64,000 nucleotides of DNA from Obelidium mucronatum (Eukaryota > Chytridiomycota > Chytridiomycetes > Chytridiales > Chytriomycetaceae): the NCBI GenBank assembly GCA_025765595.1, contig JAIVFH010000094.1, positions 1 through 64,000 on the forward strand, read 5' to 3'. Position 1 is the stretch's first letter. The number at the start of each line of letters is the position of its first letter. The notes beneath the pieces are model-generated. The model saw nothing but the letters and a program-made list of their open reading frames with translations. It made no database searches and was not told where the DNA came from. The position numbers and the translations under genes are program-made. This document shows, piece by piece, positions 11,601 through 22,515 of this stretch.

Positions 11601-11670
11601 AGTGCCTCTGATTCACTTCAACCTTTTCTTCTTCGCCATTAGTCCGCAGCTTCTCTTTCAGAGCTTGCAT
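5621..11670 (-). CDS. giant DUF3684-type protein: GHKL ATPase-like N-terminus and HExxHx5H C-terminus
   Basis: About 1,800 residues. Exons in reading order: 11670-11578, 11509-11426, 11376-10986, 10931-10837, 10772-10644, 10606-9516, 9434-8744, 8679-8445, 8391-7176, 7108-5873, 5784-5621. The N-terminus has a GHKL N-box (FRELLQNSNDA), RNNGRPF and the G-box KIGFFGVGFYS, as in Hsp90/sacsin-like ATPases. The middle contains FIGFPTHQTTGCSIHLAAH and PTVERESIDFVDR, which I recognise from the fungal DUF3684 family. A Gln/Ser-rich linker follows, then near the C-terminus HELAHNFVAAHD, spaced like a metzincin zinc site. One intron is GC-AG (11377-11425). The frame must move at about 9375 (a C missing from a C run) and twice, +1 each, near 7850 and 7825. 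A 37-nt intron at 10607-10643 is either real or another +1. Function is unknown. Confidence 0.8.
10932..10985 (-). repeat. tetranucleotide microsatellite inside an intron
   Basis: The 54-nt intron between the third and fourth exons of the DUF3684-type gene is mostly a short AGTA/AAGT repeat (about five units near 10951-10972). On the coding strand it reads as repeated TTAC. Donor GTGCGC and acceptor TTAG remain intact at its ends. Confidence 0.8.
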
Positions 11671-11869
11671 TTAATTTAGAGCGTGCTATAAGTGAAAGTT
11701 TTTTTACGTAATATTATTGATCAGTATGTTGCATATCTCAATACAGCTCTTTTCCCCTAAATACTTAGGACATGTTATAAAAGATTCTAGTGCCAAGCCT
11801 TTACATAAAGTTGTAATAAGGTCTATCCGAGTTTATTATTTTTTATACAGACCCAAAAAAAAACCATTA

Positions 11870-14800
11870 ATGGCATATCCGACAATTGGCGCCTACAAGC
11901 TCATACGAACGATTGGCGAGGGGGAATTCGGCAAAGTGAAACTAGCGATCCATTCGCAGACGAATGCTGAGGTATGATAGCGAGGCTCCCTACGACTTTG
12001 GGAACCAATGTTATCACTCTGGCGCCATCGCACACCCCCAACCACAACCCCAACCCCCTCCCCCTATGAAATGAACCGACCTTGAGCTCATTATGTGATT
12101 ACCAAAGGTGGCGATCAAGCTATGCAAAAAGAGTCAAGTGGTTGCCATGCCAAACGGATATACAAAACTGATGCGAGAGATTTCAACACTTAAGCTGGTC
12201 AAATCGCACCCATACATCATCAGTCTTGTCGAAGTGATTGAATCCGAATCGTATATTGCTATTGTGATGGAATTGGCGAAGGGTACGAGCTCCTTTTTTT
12301 TTGGGGGGAGCCCCTCTTGTGATAAGGGGGGCCCAATGCTGGAGAGCTGAGGAGGAACGGAATTTACACACGAATGCATACATCAAGTGGGAGTGTCAAC
12401 TGATTTAGTCTGATTTTACTGAGTGTCTGGATCGAATCACATTACCAGATTGATTAAGGGGCGGAGAACATGTGGCGGACTCTAAGTTTTATTAGTGAAT
12501 CTCATGCCTTCCGCAACCCCCCTTTCAAAACAGGCTGGTGAACTATTTGAACATATTCTTACAAAGCGATGTCCTTGGCGAAGACGAATCTCGGAAAATG
12601 TTTGCCCAAATTATATGTGGTAAGCGGTTGAACTCATTTATTCACCCATTAAATTTGTTATTTGTGATTAAAAAAACAAAATTAACGACCAAAAATATTT
12701 TAGCGGTGGGATTCATCCATAGTATTGGTGTTGTTCATCGAGACTTGAAGCTGGTATGTTTTGTTAGCTTTTTTGATAGGGATAGTGGTTTTTTTGTTTG
12801 ATTGCTGACTTCTGCAATAGGAGAATATTCTTTTGGACGAAGAACCAAAACGTTGTCTTGATCGATTTTGGATTCGCGAATAAATCCAAAGGGCTGTCAC
12901 CAGATGGTCTTTTGAGGACATCTTGCGGGTCTCCTTGTTATGCTGCACCCGAACTAGTGACAACTGATGTAAGGACCAACATGTAAATTATTTATAATTT
13001 CTTAAATTTTTTTTTCCGTTTCAGAAAGGATACGTTGGAGAAGCGGCTGATCTATGGAGTTGTGGAGTGATTCTCGTAAGTGTCTCACTCATCCACGCAA
13101 AACAAAAAAAACGCCCATCTTCTCAAAACCCCATTCTTTTCAGTTCTCCATGATTGCAGGATACCTCCCCTATGACGATGACCCCGAAAACCCAGACGGA
13201 GACAATATCAACCTCCTCTACAACTACATTATGGAAACAAAACTAGAATACCCTGATTACGTCCCCAAAGACTGCATAAACCTAATTAATCGGATTCTAG
13301 TTCCTGATCCAAAGTACCGTGCCGGGATCGATGAAATCATGAATCATGTGTGGCTGAAACCTGTTCGTCATATTTTTGACGCAGAGATTGAGCGTCGCGC
13401 GGTAAGCAAATAATAAGCAACTCCAAATCATTTTTTTTCCGACTCAAAACTTTTCTGATATTTTTACCCTTGTGTTGCAGAACTTGAGTCTACCAACCGG
13501 TCCAACAACATCTCCCACATCTCCAGCATCTGCTATTCACACCACCACAACCACCACCGCTGCTGCACCATCATCAGATCGTGAACAAAAACGAAGGTCT
13601 AATGTTTCCTCTGGAGAAAACAGTATCGTAGGAGCGCGAACAGCCACATATGAGCAATTAACAGCCGCCGCCGCCGCCGCCGCCGCGGCCGTCACTTCAA
13701 ACTTCTACAGCATCATCACCAACATCCAAAACCAACAGCATCATTGAATACCAACGACGCGTTGTTCCCGTAGATCCCACAACAAAAGCCACCGGCGGTA
13801 CCAGCAGCTCACCTGCATCTGCAACCGGCGGCCCTGTTATCGCAGTGCTGGGCGGTAGCAGCACGCCACCAGTTCGCGCACAGAACCTGGCGCCACCGCC
13901 TAGCTGCAACAGTACCAGCCAACGAATGGTGTTGGCGCAACGGAACGAACTGTATCCGAGTCAGATACCATCATGGTACTGGATGAGGAAATGGAGGAAG
14001 ACCCAATGGAAGGTGTGCCTTGCTGCAACGTCAATCGTCAAAACGATTCCACTGCCACCGCACCACCGGCACAGGCGCAGGACACATTCTGGTCCGGTTG
14101 TTCCGGATGTGAAGGAACATGTTGTGGAAGATGCTATGGTTGTTGATGAGCCTGAAGTGTTTGAAGATGCTGTTTCTGGAGAAGATCAAGTGGTTTTGTT
14201 GCCATCATCGTTATCAACAACAACGGCTGGAGCAGCCACTACCACCACCACAACGACGACGACTGCGCGGAACCTTGTTTTCGAACCCACTTTGATGGAC
14301 GAAGAAGAAGATATCGTCACACGGGAATCCCAAGTGGAAGACCTACGAGGGATTTTAAGCATGTTGAGCTCAGATGATAAATCTCTGCCGAGTACGCCTA
14401 GTGCGTCTCCGAATATGGATAAAAGCAAGTCTATAGATGTGGAAAGAGTTGGGGGGTCTCCACTGCCTGCAACGTCAACTACGTTGAATGCTGCTGCTGC
14501 AGGTGCTGCTGCTGCAGCTATTGCTTCTCCCGTAAAGGAGAAGTTGAGTTTCGCAGAGTTTATGAGACGTGCAGTCAGAGACAGACCGTTACCCGATCTC
14601 CCTGTTTCCACTGAAGTGGAGAGTGGGGGTAGTGCGGGTAGCACTGGAGTGGAACCAAAAGGGATTTTGAGGGGTCAGTTCACACCGCGGAGTGACCGTA
14701 GCAGTCGTGTTAGTTCTGGCAAGAAGCACGTGTCGATTTTGGAGCCGTCGCTGGTTGTTGTTGATTTGAATAATCGGACTTCTTCGAGGGCGAGTTGGTT

Positions 14801-16401
14801 TTCTTCGTTTACGTCGAGGTTGTTTAGTGGTGGTGGAGGTGCTGGTGGGGTTGGTAAGAGTGGTGGCGATGGAGTACCTGCGTCAAATAATGAAGGCGTC
14901 GTTGCAAATGGTGACACTGCTAAGCTATCCATAATGTGAGTTATCTTGGGATAGTCCATCGTAGTTATCAATGACACCTAAAACATCCGAAAAATGTACA
15001 GGGACAGAAGAAACGATAGCACAGGCAGTCTATTCCGAATCAAAGCAACCCCTCCAAGATCCAACACAATCTCACCACCTCCCGAAATTGTAGAGGGAGG
15101 ATACATTCAACAATTTTACCAAACGCAGACCCCACTGATGCCATCCCCTCAACAAGCAGCCACAACCACCTAGTGCAAGAGCATTATCGCCACCACCAAC
15201 CTCTGGAAGACCAACGATTCTGTCTCAACTATTCACTGGCAGGTCAATGTCCCGCGCATCGACAAATGCAGAATCATCACCTGGTGCAGGGTATGGGTTA
15301 TCACTGTTTCCACGCCAAGACTCTGTATCGCAATCCTTCTCCTATATCGTCATCTCAAAGTCAACAGCAGCAGCAACAGCAACAACAGCAAGCGATCACA
15401 CACACCGTCCTCATGGTATCGCGGCGTCAGTAGAAGCGGAACGCCGTCGAACCTACTTTCAGTGGGAGGAACCACAGTCACCCAAACCACCACCCAGCAA
15501 CAGCAACATCCAAAGCGGAAGAGCAACACCGGGAATTGAAATGTCGCGCGCTGAAACAGTGTTGAGTCTAAGTGCAAGCGACTACCACGTTCACTTTGCG
15601 AATCGGTCGCGTGGAAGTGTGAGTGTCAAAACGGGGGCGAGTGAAAGACTGAAAGTGACCAAGAAAATGAAGGTGCATGTGGGGAATGCGGATGTTCGGG
15701 CGTTGAGTCGACGGGATCCAGAGACGCTTTTGGAGGATGTCAAGTGTCTGTTGGAGCAGAAGGGGTTGGATGTGGTGATGAGTGGGGAGGTTGAGGTTGG
15801 GGAGTTTAGGCTCAAGGTTGTACGACCGGGTCGAGTTGTTCGAGCTACTACTGTTGGAAAAGGGGGTAGGAATGCTGCTGGGTTGGAAGTATCGGTGGAG
15901 GAATTGGCCCGGTTTATGGATGTACCTGCAGGGTTACGGGAAGGAACAGAAGAAGAAGAAAGCGATGTTCAGTTATCGCCAGTGGTGGCCAGGACTATTA
16001 GTCGAAACGAAAAGATGAAGCAGAGTCCCAAAATGGGGAGAATGCTTGCTGGTCTCCCGGCTTCCATGTTCAAGAAGCTACAGTATGTAAAAGAATACGG
16101 ACTGCATTATAACACTGGATTTGACCCCAACAACACCGCACCGGTCATGAATAGCACACCTTCAATAGCGATTGTAGATGGAACAGAAGGTGGTGCTGCT
16201 GCGGAAAGTGGAAGCAGTAGTAGTGCAACAACAGGCGAACGAAAACTACAGTTCCTAGATGAAATCGTATTCTACGTGGAACTGCAGAAAGTAGCCAAGG
16301 TGCCTGGGGTGTGCGTTGTTGACTTTAAGCGGGTTCGAGGTAACCTGTGGCAGTTTAAGCGGCTTTACAACGAACTAGTTGAAGCTCTTCCCGTTGTTTA
16401 A
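11870..16401 (+). CDS. CAMKL-family Ser/Thr protein kinase with KA1-like C-terminus (KIN1/MARK-like)
   Basis: Kinase exons: 11870-11971, 12118-12282, 12534-12619, 12704-12753, 12821-12968, 13025-13075, 13144-13401, then a long tail from 13481 and a last exon from 15002. Motifs are [24 protein letters not shown] and [11 protein letters not shown], then [13 protein letters not shown]. The tail is low-complexity. The last about 70 residues ([30 protein letters not shown]) resemble a KA1 membrane-binding domain, and [16 protein letters not shown] precedes it. Frame must step +1 at about 12535, 12563, 12838, 13665, 14090, 15150, 15340, 15395 and 15535, and -1 at about 13920. The steps at 12535-12838 lie within conserved kinase motifs, so they are not unrecognised introns. 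Exact subfamily is uncertain. Confidence 0.8.
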
Positions 16402-16510
16402 ACCTGTAGTGTGTAGACTTGTCTGTTTGTTTGTCTATTTGTTTTTTTTTGTTTGAATTCATGAAGCAATTATTTCATCGTTTTTTCTTCAGTTTTATTA
16501 ATCAGAGCAG

Positions 16511-17402
16511 ATGAAGCTCAAGAACAACCCGCACAAGATCCTCACGCAGCAGCTCGCGCGCGAAGCGGCTGTCCGGGCGGCGACGGGGGCAGCCGAGGGC
16601 CCGGCGGCGTGGTTCGGCGCAGTGTCGCGGCACCCGCCGGCGGCGCCCGCGCTGGCGTCCGTGGTGCCCGCGGCCGTGGGCCACTTTGGCCACGCGGCGG
16701 CGACGGCGGCGCGCGTGGCGGCGCAGCTGGGCGGCGTCGAGCGCAGCGCGCGCCGCAAGATGCGTGCGGCGGCGCCGGCGTACACAAAGACGGCGCCGGC
16801 CATCGCGTTCCCAGAAGACACGCTGCGCGCCGCCTTCTACGCCGCGCATCCGGCAGAGCGGCCTGCGCCCGCGCCCCGCCCGCGAAGACCCCGCCGATCT
16901 GAAGGCGCGCGCCGCCGAAGAACGCGCCCCCGAATTCGTCATCAGCAACACCATGCGGCTGGCCGCGCAAGACGGCGGGCCCAGCGTGGCCGAAGCATAC
17001 AGCCAGTCGCTCAAGCAGTTCTACCTGCTGCGCCAGGAGCAGGAAAAAAGCGAACATGCCGCAGCCGTCAGAAAACGGACTGAGCTGCTGAAACGCGTAG
17101 ATGCCATCATGAAGCGAGAAGATGTTCACTGAAGAGGAAGTGGAACTTGCACAAAAGACGTTGGTTTACAGCCCGGTTGCATGGTTCGCAGAAAAGGAGG
17201 AGGAACAGTTGGCGGAATCAAAAGCCTACTTGGACAAGCTTGATAAAGAGTATGTAGTCTCTTCTATTATACATGTCTTCGTACTGACGTTTATTTCGCG
17301 CATCTCAGACGCGAAGAGAAACGGGCATTGGCTGAAAAGATGGCTCAATTCGAAGCTCGTAACATGGCTCGAGGGGATGCACCAGCTGCTGAGGCATCAT
17401 AA
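16511..17402 (+). CDS. RSM25: mitochondrial small-subunit ribosomal protein (Rsm25/mS23-like)
   Basis: Two exons, 16511-17249 and 17309-17402. The start MKLKNNPHKILTQQLAREAA, the WFGAVSRHPP segment, FPEDTLRAAFYAAHPAE and a Lys/Glu-rich coiled-coil end match the layout of fungal Rsm25 in the mitoribosomal small subunit. The first 450 bases are extremely GC-rich and Ala-rich, and the 3' part is not. The frame steps +1 near 16870 (between AAHPAERPA and EDPADLKAR) and again near 17120 (between MKRE and MFTEEEVEL). Both sides of each step read well, so a functional gene with two spurious or programmed +1 positions is more likely than a dead one. Confidence 0.75.
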
Positions 17403-17555
17403 ACGTCGGGGATTCGGTGGGGGGGGATTGACCACCATGATTGTGATGATTGGGGGGATAAAAACTTTCAACTTCTTCTTTTTAATTATAACAAAATACA
17501 TACACAAACACACGACAACTTTCGAAATAAAAAAACATGCCAGTAAAAACAAGTT

Positions 17556-20500
17556 TCACTTTTTAACAAACCCCACTAAATTACCCCACACTTTGGAAGA
17601 CTTTTTCCCAATACTCAACAAGGGAAACCCTTTCCCACTTTCCCTAAAGTAACCGCTACCACCACCGCCTCCACTACCACTGCTACTACTATTCCCAACT
17701 CCACCTCCAACACTACCACCATAAGAAGTGTTTCCATAACTGAAACTTTTATCCATCATGTTTTGGGAATACTGATACTGTTGTTGCTGCTGCTGCTGCT
17801 GACTATTCCTTTCTTCAACAGACTCTTGATCCAAATATCTGGAATCATCTATTCCCAACGCAGCATCATCATCACCATAATCATCATCATCCAGAGACAT
17901 TTCATTTCGGGAAAACTCCTGCTGTCGGGAGTCAGACGTATTATACATGACACCGCTCTCGTTGTCCTCATCACGTGTGGGCGAATCGTGGCGATACTGA
18001 CTGCTGCGTTGTGGTTGGTGACTATACTGTCGATCGCGCCATCCCAACTGCGACATTGAATGGCGTTGTTTGAGAATACGTCCATCCGTTTCCTGTTGTT
18101 GATGCTGCTCTGCTGCTGTCGAAAAGACAAATCGTCCATACTAGCCCGCGTTTTGGACATATAGGAAGAAGTGGAAGAATTGGAAACATTCTTTTTGTTT
18201 CTGTGTTCTTGCGGCTGCTGCTGCTGCTCACCTAAAATCGAATCAAAATTCATTCGGTTCCCACTGTTGCTATTGCTGCTGCTTCTGAGAGCGTTCAGCA
18301 TTTTCCCGGATCTGGCGGCTGCTGCTGCTGTAATGTGGCTCCAAGTACCTCCACTGCTGCTGCTGCCGCTACTGCTGCTGGTATTTTCTTTTTGTTGTTG
18401 CAACTGTTGCTGTTTCGGTTGCTGTTGTTGTTGCTGATGCTGCTGCTGGTGGTATTTACCAGTCACCAAAGTTGAATACGAACTCGGACCCCACGTCCCA
18501 ACAACAGCTGCTTGACACTGTCTATCCAACGATGAAGATGGAATCACATTTGATTTACGAGAGTATCGCGAATTATTCGTTTCATCTAGATTGTGTTGCA
18601 CCACGGCTCCCGGAGGTTGGGTCGATTGGATAAAAGATTCGTTTGGTTGTTGGTGTCGTTGTGGTTGTGGTTGGTGAAGATGGTCGTAGAGGAAGCTTGT
18701 GTCTTTGGCTGCTGCGACTGATGAGTTGCAGCAGCTGCTACTACTGCTGCCGCCTTGGAAAAAGGAGCTTTCATCGTGTGAAAAAGAGTTTCCAGTGCTG
18801 GCTGCCGATGAGAAACTATCGTCTAGGGATATTTTGGGGACACTTGGGAGACGGAGGATTTGTTCCAAATGTGGTGTTGGTTCTTGATTGTCTTTGTCGT
18901 TGTCATCAAAGCCGTTTCTTGAGTGTGGACTTGATTCGAAGGAGAAGGGGTCTGGTATTGATTTTCTGTTGATGGTGGTTGACGAGGGGGGTGGTTGTTG
19001 TGGTTGGATGGCTGCTGCTGCTGCTGCTGTGGTTGCTGCTGTTGTGGATGTCGTTGGTAATTGTTCAAACATTGACGACAGAGACGATGACAAAACATAT
19101 TTTGATTTACGCGTCGGGGGCACGGGAGCAGCCCCTTTGTTAGTAGTTGTAGATACTGTCGCTGATGAAGAAGACGACGACGACGACGATGATGATGATA
19201 CTTGCATTGGATTATACGTCTCGGCACGTCCACAAGCTCTCATACTCATTTTCTTGTGCTGCTCCATCAAACGTTGTTGTTCTGCTAACCGTGCCTGCTG
19301 CTCCACAAAAGACTGCCGTATGGACGAGTTGCTGGTGCTGTTGTTGACTTGTTTCGGTAAATGATTCATGCTTGTGGTGGTGGTGGTGGTGGCAGCGGAC
19401 GTAATATTGTCTCCCAAGTCCATACTCTGACGTCGTTCTTCGATTCTTTTCAAGATCCTATCTGCCGCGTTATGCAATCCACCATTGTTTTGATAATCTT
19501 CCTCCCCATCGTCAAAAGAATCAACGCTCGTACGAGTACTCCCAAGCGTATCATTTGACTCTTTGGGTCTGAGTTTGCCAGCTGGCATAGAAAACGACTA
19601 CGAAACCCAGAAAAAAGGAATATTTAGAAAACCGAGGAGGGCCAAACAACAAACAACAAAGCAAAAAAAAAAAAAAAAGACAAACCTTTGTAATATTCAA
19701 CAAGGAATCCGAATAATCCAATAAACTCTTACTAAACTCCATCCCATCCTCTCCTTCCAACACGGGAGGCTGCAATAAAAATGGATTCGCCCCAGTCCCC
19801 GCCGCCGTCATTTCAGTGATGCCACCACCACCAGAACCACCACGTGGATCTCTTGGTTCAACTGACGGTCCTTCCATATTGATGAACGAGGAATGCTCCA
19901 ACAATCCTCTCGTCTCATCGCCATCGCCGTCGCCGTCATTGTTTAATTGAACCTCCTCAACATCGGATTCTACTTCACCTGATTCAATCAGGCTATGCAG
20001 TTTACTGGAAACCGCGTCGAGAAGCTCATGGATAGGAGGGTTCTTTTTAGGTCTCGATTTTCGGGTTTTTTTCGGTGGTGGGGGTGCTGGTGCTGGGGGT
20101 GCTGGGGGATCGTCTTTGGGTGGTGGATTTGGTGGAGGTACTTGAGGAAGTAAGGTGGACGATTCTGTCTTTGATGATTGTGGTTGTGATGCTTGTGGTT
20201 GTGATGTCGATGAGTCTTCTTTGATGGTAGTTGTTATTGTTGTTGCTGTGGGGATGATTGTGGTGGATTCAATCGGTGGGTCAAAAGCCATCGCCGAAGA
20301 AATTACAACTTCTGGAAGCTGTATTGCGATGGCTGGTTTCCGTGATACAGGCGTGAAGGCATTTTCAAGTGGCGGTGGGGGTGTTGCGCCAATCAATGGG
20401 ATCGATTTATCTGCAGATTTGTCGTTTACTTGAGGAGGCTTATGGTGCAATACAAGTCCCGGTGGTGGGGGTCCAGGCGGTGGTAAAGGTTTGGTTGCTG

Positions 20501-21411
20501 CAGTGGTCGTACTCGTCGTTGAGTTTGAAGGCCCGGGAAGAGAGTCCGTGGAAGATCCTCCTCCTCCTCCCCCAGCAGAACCGATATAAATAATAGTCTT
20601 GTTTCCTTCGCTGCTGCCATCGCTTTCCAAGGAGCAGTCGTTTATATAATGGAGCGATTTCTCGGAAGAATCCAAAGAATTGGCAGTGACATTCAGAGCA
20701 TCAACAGATCTGTCAGTGAGAGCCATGGAAAAGTCTAGAGACTCGGCTGTAGTATTCAATTGATCGTTGCTCCTTGGTAAAGTTTCAGAAAAGAAGGAGG
20801 AGAAGGAGTTTGAAGTCACATCCAATCTGTCAGTTGATGATGGCTGTTCCTCGAAATAGGATTGCGAAGCGTTTGCTACTGAGTTTGAGGTGACGTTCAG
20901 AACATCTGAAAGGTTTGACTTGTCAAGTGATTGTGAATAATCGAACGAAGTCTGATGGAATGTCAACTGAGGTTGCCTGTCACATTTAGCGCCTCTTCGA
21001 CCTGCAGAAATAAATGACGAGGAAGAATTTAAGAGAGTAGTCAAGGTGATTTAGCTCGAGATGGCTCTTTTTTTCTGTTGGTAAGCTGTCTGACTGTTTC
21101 ACCGACTTTGGTGATTCTCGCAGCGTGGAAAGCGTCTCAAATGGAGGAGAAGAGTGAGTTTTTGGAGATAATTGCGATTCTGCTGGATTGTATTCGACAG
21201 TGTCATGGAACTCTTCTTCTTCTTCGACAACTTCAGAGACTTTGATGGTTGTGGCAGTGCTGTTGGTGGCTGATAGGGTCCAGGAAGGTTGACCCGGGGG
21301 AGTAAATAAGGCAGACGATATCGACCGCCTCTTTGTTGGATGTGTGGTAATTGGCGTGATGGTGTCTCCTTTGGAAGTTATTTGGTAGGTTGTGTCTAAG
21401 TTTGTCAACAT
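17556..21411 (-). CDS. large low-complexity Ser/Gln/Pro-rich protein of unknown function
   Basis: I do not recognise this protein. Exons run from ATG 21411 to about 21000, on to 19686, then 19597-17556, with a clear intron at 19598-19685 (GTTTGT...GTAG). How the first part joins at about 21000-21050 is not resolved. The sequence is rich in Ser, Thr, Gln, Asn and Pro, with poly-Ser, poly-Ala and poly-Gln runs, a polyproline segment, a basic KKTRKSRPKKNPP patch and a Gly/Ser-rich end finishing GNLVGFVKK. Residues encoded at about 20640-20950 form four imperfect repeats around LNVTSNS. A frame step occurs near 18085. The CDS starts 18 nt downstream of the BTB gene stop, so it could be the C-terminal part of that gene if the stop is an artefact. 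A scaffold or regulatory role is only a guess. Confidence 0.5.
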
Positions 21412-21429
21412 TTAGAGGGAATTCGAGAA

Positions 21430-22440
21430 TCAAAGATGTGTCAAACCGTCAAAGTGCTGAAGTTTCTTTGTTTCTGATCTAGGAGATGGAAAGGGCAACG
21501 TCTGGAAATCAACCAAGACTTGAGCATTTTCTCGTTTCTTGACAGCCAACATCATGGCCGATAAGGCAATATGATTCGGAATTCGATTGTTTTGTACATC
21601 ATCCTGAAGAATTTCAAGTTCCGAGACTTTGAATTCCGAGTAATTTATGGCGTTGAGGAGATTTTTGCAATGAATTGGGTTCAAGGGGGATCCCAGCGTG
21701 TTGTTGCAAAAATCAAAGACGCCCAATATGAAAGAATATTCAATAAATGATTTGGTGGCTTCTGATAGACCTTTTGTTTTTTGGTATAGAAGTCGTTGTT
21801 GGTTAATTAACAATGACGCATGAAGTGGAATACATTTCCAGCAGATGGAGGCGATAACAAACAAGTCCGACGTACCTCTATCAGTCTTGCGAAGGTCTCT
21901 TGCCGCCGAATAAACAATATCATGAAGCATAAATAATGGCTGGTCTGTTTCAATGGCCTCCATGAGGGCATGTTCCCACTCCAGCTTGGCTCTTGTTATT
22001 TTCAATACGCTGCGCTTGCCGGTATGGTTTGCAACGACGACTTGCTCCCCCGAAATAGCGCGAGATATAAACGCATTCACATGTACTTTGAGTGAATCAA
22101 TCTGGAGAGCAGTGGCAACGGCCAATAGAGAGAAGGCCTGGTTCAAGGCAAAGGAGCAGTGACCAAAGTAGAGCCACTCGAGAGCCAGACGAAGACCAGC
22201 TTCTGAACAGCCACGCGGCAGAGGAACTGGGTATTCGAGTATGGTTGTTGTTGTAGTAGTAGTAGTTGTTGTTGACTGTGTTGACTCGCCCTTCTCAAAG
22301 ATGGAATCAAGCACTGGCGACTGTGCGGCCAGCACGACGCGATGCACGGGCACCAGCACGGACCCGTGGGGCTCGCCAAAGTCAGCTCTGAGAATTGCAT
22401 CGGCAAAGCGACCGGTGACGAAGAAGGGGGCGAATGCCAT
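21430..22440 (-). CDS. BTB/POZ domain protein
   Basis: Single exon, 336 residues. The N-terminal 120 residues form a BTB/POZ fold: GRFADAILRADFGEP, VPVHRVVLAAQSPVLDSIF and LALEWLYFGHCSF are the usual DV.L/H..VL/Y.Y elements, interrupted by a run of 10 Thr. The rest resembles the helical BACK-like tail of BTB proteins (KSFIEYSFILGVFDFCNN). BTB proteins mediate dimerisation or recruitment to Cul3 ubiquitin ligases. The start lies 75 bp from the divergent GATA-finger gene, across a TTTTA microsatellite. The next same-strand ATG is 18 nt beyond the stop. Confidence 0.8.
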   Translation of the reverse strand: MAFAPFFVTGRFADAILRADFGEPHGSVLVPVHRVVLAAQSPVLDSIFEKGESTQSTTTTTTTTTTILEYPVPLPRGCSEAGLRLALEWLYFGHCSFALNQAFSLLAVATALQIDSLKVHVNAFISRAISGEQVVVANHTGKRSVLKITRAKLEWEHALMEAIETDQPLFMLHDIVYSAARDLRKTDRGTSDLFVIASICWKCIPLHASLLINQQRLLYQKTKGLSEATKSFIEYSFILGVFDFCNNTLGSPLNPIHCKNLLNAINYSEFKVSELEILQDDVQNNRIPNHIALSAMMLAVKKRENAQVLVDFQTLPFPSPRSETKKLQHFDGLTHL

Positions 22441-22447
22441 ACGACAC

Positions 22448-22493
22448 TTTTATTTTATTTTATTTTATTTTATTTTATTTTATTTTATTTTTT
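22448..22493. repeat. pentanucleotide (TTTTA)n microsatellite in a divergent promoter
   Basis: About nine uninterrupted TTTTA units fill most of the 75-bp gap between the divergent BTB and GATA-finger genes. On the other strand the tract is poly(TAAAA). Being almost pure A/T and located between two start codons, it is a natural candidate for a nucleosome-free or TATA-like element shared by both promoters. Confidence 0.9.
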
Positions 22494-22515
22494 ACTCTCG
22501 AGACTCCAACTTCAA

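Noticed and set aside
16502..17129. Several long overlapping frames on both strands around the Rsm25 gene
   Set aside because: High GC removes stop codons; only the frame with Rsm25-like motifs is supported.
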